The translations under genes were made by a program, and so were the position numbers. Shown piece by piece: positions 6,917 to 7,357 of a DNA stretch of 7,357 nucleotides. Each line of letters opens with the position of its first letter. The stretch's first letter is position 1. The notes under the pieces were generated by a model. The model worked only from the letters and a program-made list of their open reading frames with translations, was not told where the DNA came from and did no database searches. The DNA comes from CAVQLX01 sp046727715 (lineage in GTDB: Bacteria; Desulfobacterota; Binatia; DP-6): assembly GCA_046727715.1 (NCBI GenBank), contig JBKPDC010000211.1, positions 1 through 7,357 on the forward strand. The letters run 5' to 3'.

Positions 6917-7357
6917 TCAGCCGTCGTGGACGGGCATCGATCCGATGAAGTCCCTCTTGCCGAGATCGACGCCGTTGTGGCGCAGGATCGCGTACGCCGT
7001 CGTGACGTGGAAGTAGAAGTTGGGAACCGCGACCTGCGCGAGGTAGTCGGCGCCGCGGAACCATTTCCCCTGGAGCCACGGCGGGGCGACCCGCCTGTCC
7101 GCGGCGCCGGCATACTCCGACGGCTTCACGCTCTCGAGGTACTGCACGCAGGTCCGGATGCGTGCCCGCAGCTCGCCGATCGTCCGCTCGGTGTCCGGGT
7201 GCGACGGCGCCTTCTGACCGGACAGATAGGCAGCGGCGTACTTCGCGGCGTCGCAGGCCGACTGCACCTGGCGAACCAACTCGTATTGATCGGGCGCCAG
7301 GCGCGACTGCGCCAGCACCTCGGGCTCGAACTTCTTCTTCTCCGCGAAAGCGCTGGC
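6917..7357 (-). CDS. DUF1993 family protein (DinB-like clan), N-terminus beyond the window
   Basis: The frame runs from the window edge to a TGA at 6917-6919 and encodes 146 residues; a GTG at 7318 is internal, because the residues before it (AEKKKFEPE) fit the family and the frame stays open to the edge. Full members are about 170 residues, so roughly 25-30 are missing. Recognisable stretches are SRLAPDQYELVRQVQ near the start, a middle with PSHPDTERTIGELRARI, and the most typical part near the end, NFYFHVTTAYAILRHNG followed by LGKRDFIG. The family is a helical bundle placed with DinB/YfiT-type putative metal-dependent proteins, with His in the FH and RHNG segments as candidate ligands; no reaction is known. 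It is transcribed in the same direction as the glutathione S-transferase gene, but the gap makes a shared operon uncertain. Confidence 0.85.
   Translation of the reverse strand, partial: ASAFAEKKKFEPEVLAQSRLAPDQYELVRQVQSACDAAKYAAAYLSGQKAPSHPDTERTIGELRARIRTCVQYLESVKPSEYAGAADRRVAPPWLQGKWFRGADYLAQVAVPNFYFHVTTAYAILRHNGVDLGKRDFIGSMPVHDG

Overview
The window is a compact, very GC-rich stretch of bacterial chromosome carrying seven protein genes, two of them cut by the window edges. Strong third-position G/C bias, a sigma-54 activator of the NtrC type, and a ParC-like type IIA topoisomerase subunit with a C-terminal domain of the kind seen in Myxococcota and related lineages suggest a high-GC deltaproteobacterium-like organism (Myxococcota, Desulfobacterota, Binatota or similar). 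This placement is inference from gene style. There is no rRNA, tRNA, CRISPR array, insertion sequence or phage gene, so the window reads as ordinary chromosome rather than a mobile island.

Layout, left to right. (1) The last 36 residues of a trypsin-like (S1) serine protease on the plus strand end at 112. (2) A minus-strand pair follows: a sigma-54-dependent response regulator (2394 to 1000) and, 52 bp downstream, an isocitrate lyase/PEP mutase family enzyme (947 to 117). They probably form an operon driven by a promoter with a consensus TTGACA -35 box. (3) Divergent from the regulator is a TauE/SafE-family membrane permease (plus, to 3598); the shared intergenic region and the permease leader are rich in inverted repeats. 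(4) A full-length DNA topoisomerase IV subunit A gene (3678-5963) has its own likely extended -10 promoter. (5) Convergent to it is a glutathione S-transferase gene (6628 to 6029). (6) After a 288-bp gap come the last 146 codons of a DUF1993 (DinB-like clan) protein on the minus strand, cut by the right edge.

The genes do not form one obvious pathway. The only likely functional unit is the regulator plus the PEP-mutase-family enzyme. Three points stand out. The regulator's receiver domain has Glu where the phosphoacceptor Asp should be, while its ATPase and sigma-54 contact motifs are intact, which suggests phosphorylation-independent activation. The start codon of the enzyme lies inside one arm of a perfect 10-bp inverted repeat whose loop holds the ribosome binding site. 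The leader of the permease can be drawn as a nested, possibly pseudoknotted RNA whose 3' strand could instead pair just before an alternative start codon. I found no convincing new multi-gene system; these regulatory structures and the pseudo-receiver are the best leads.
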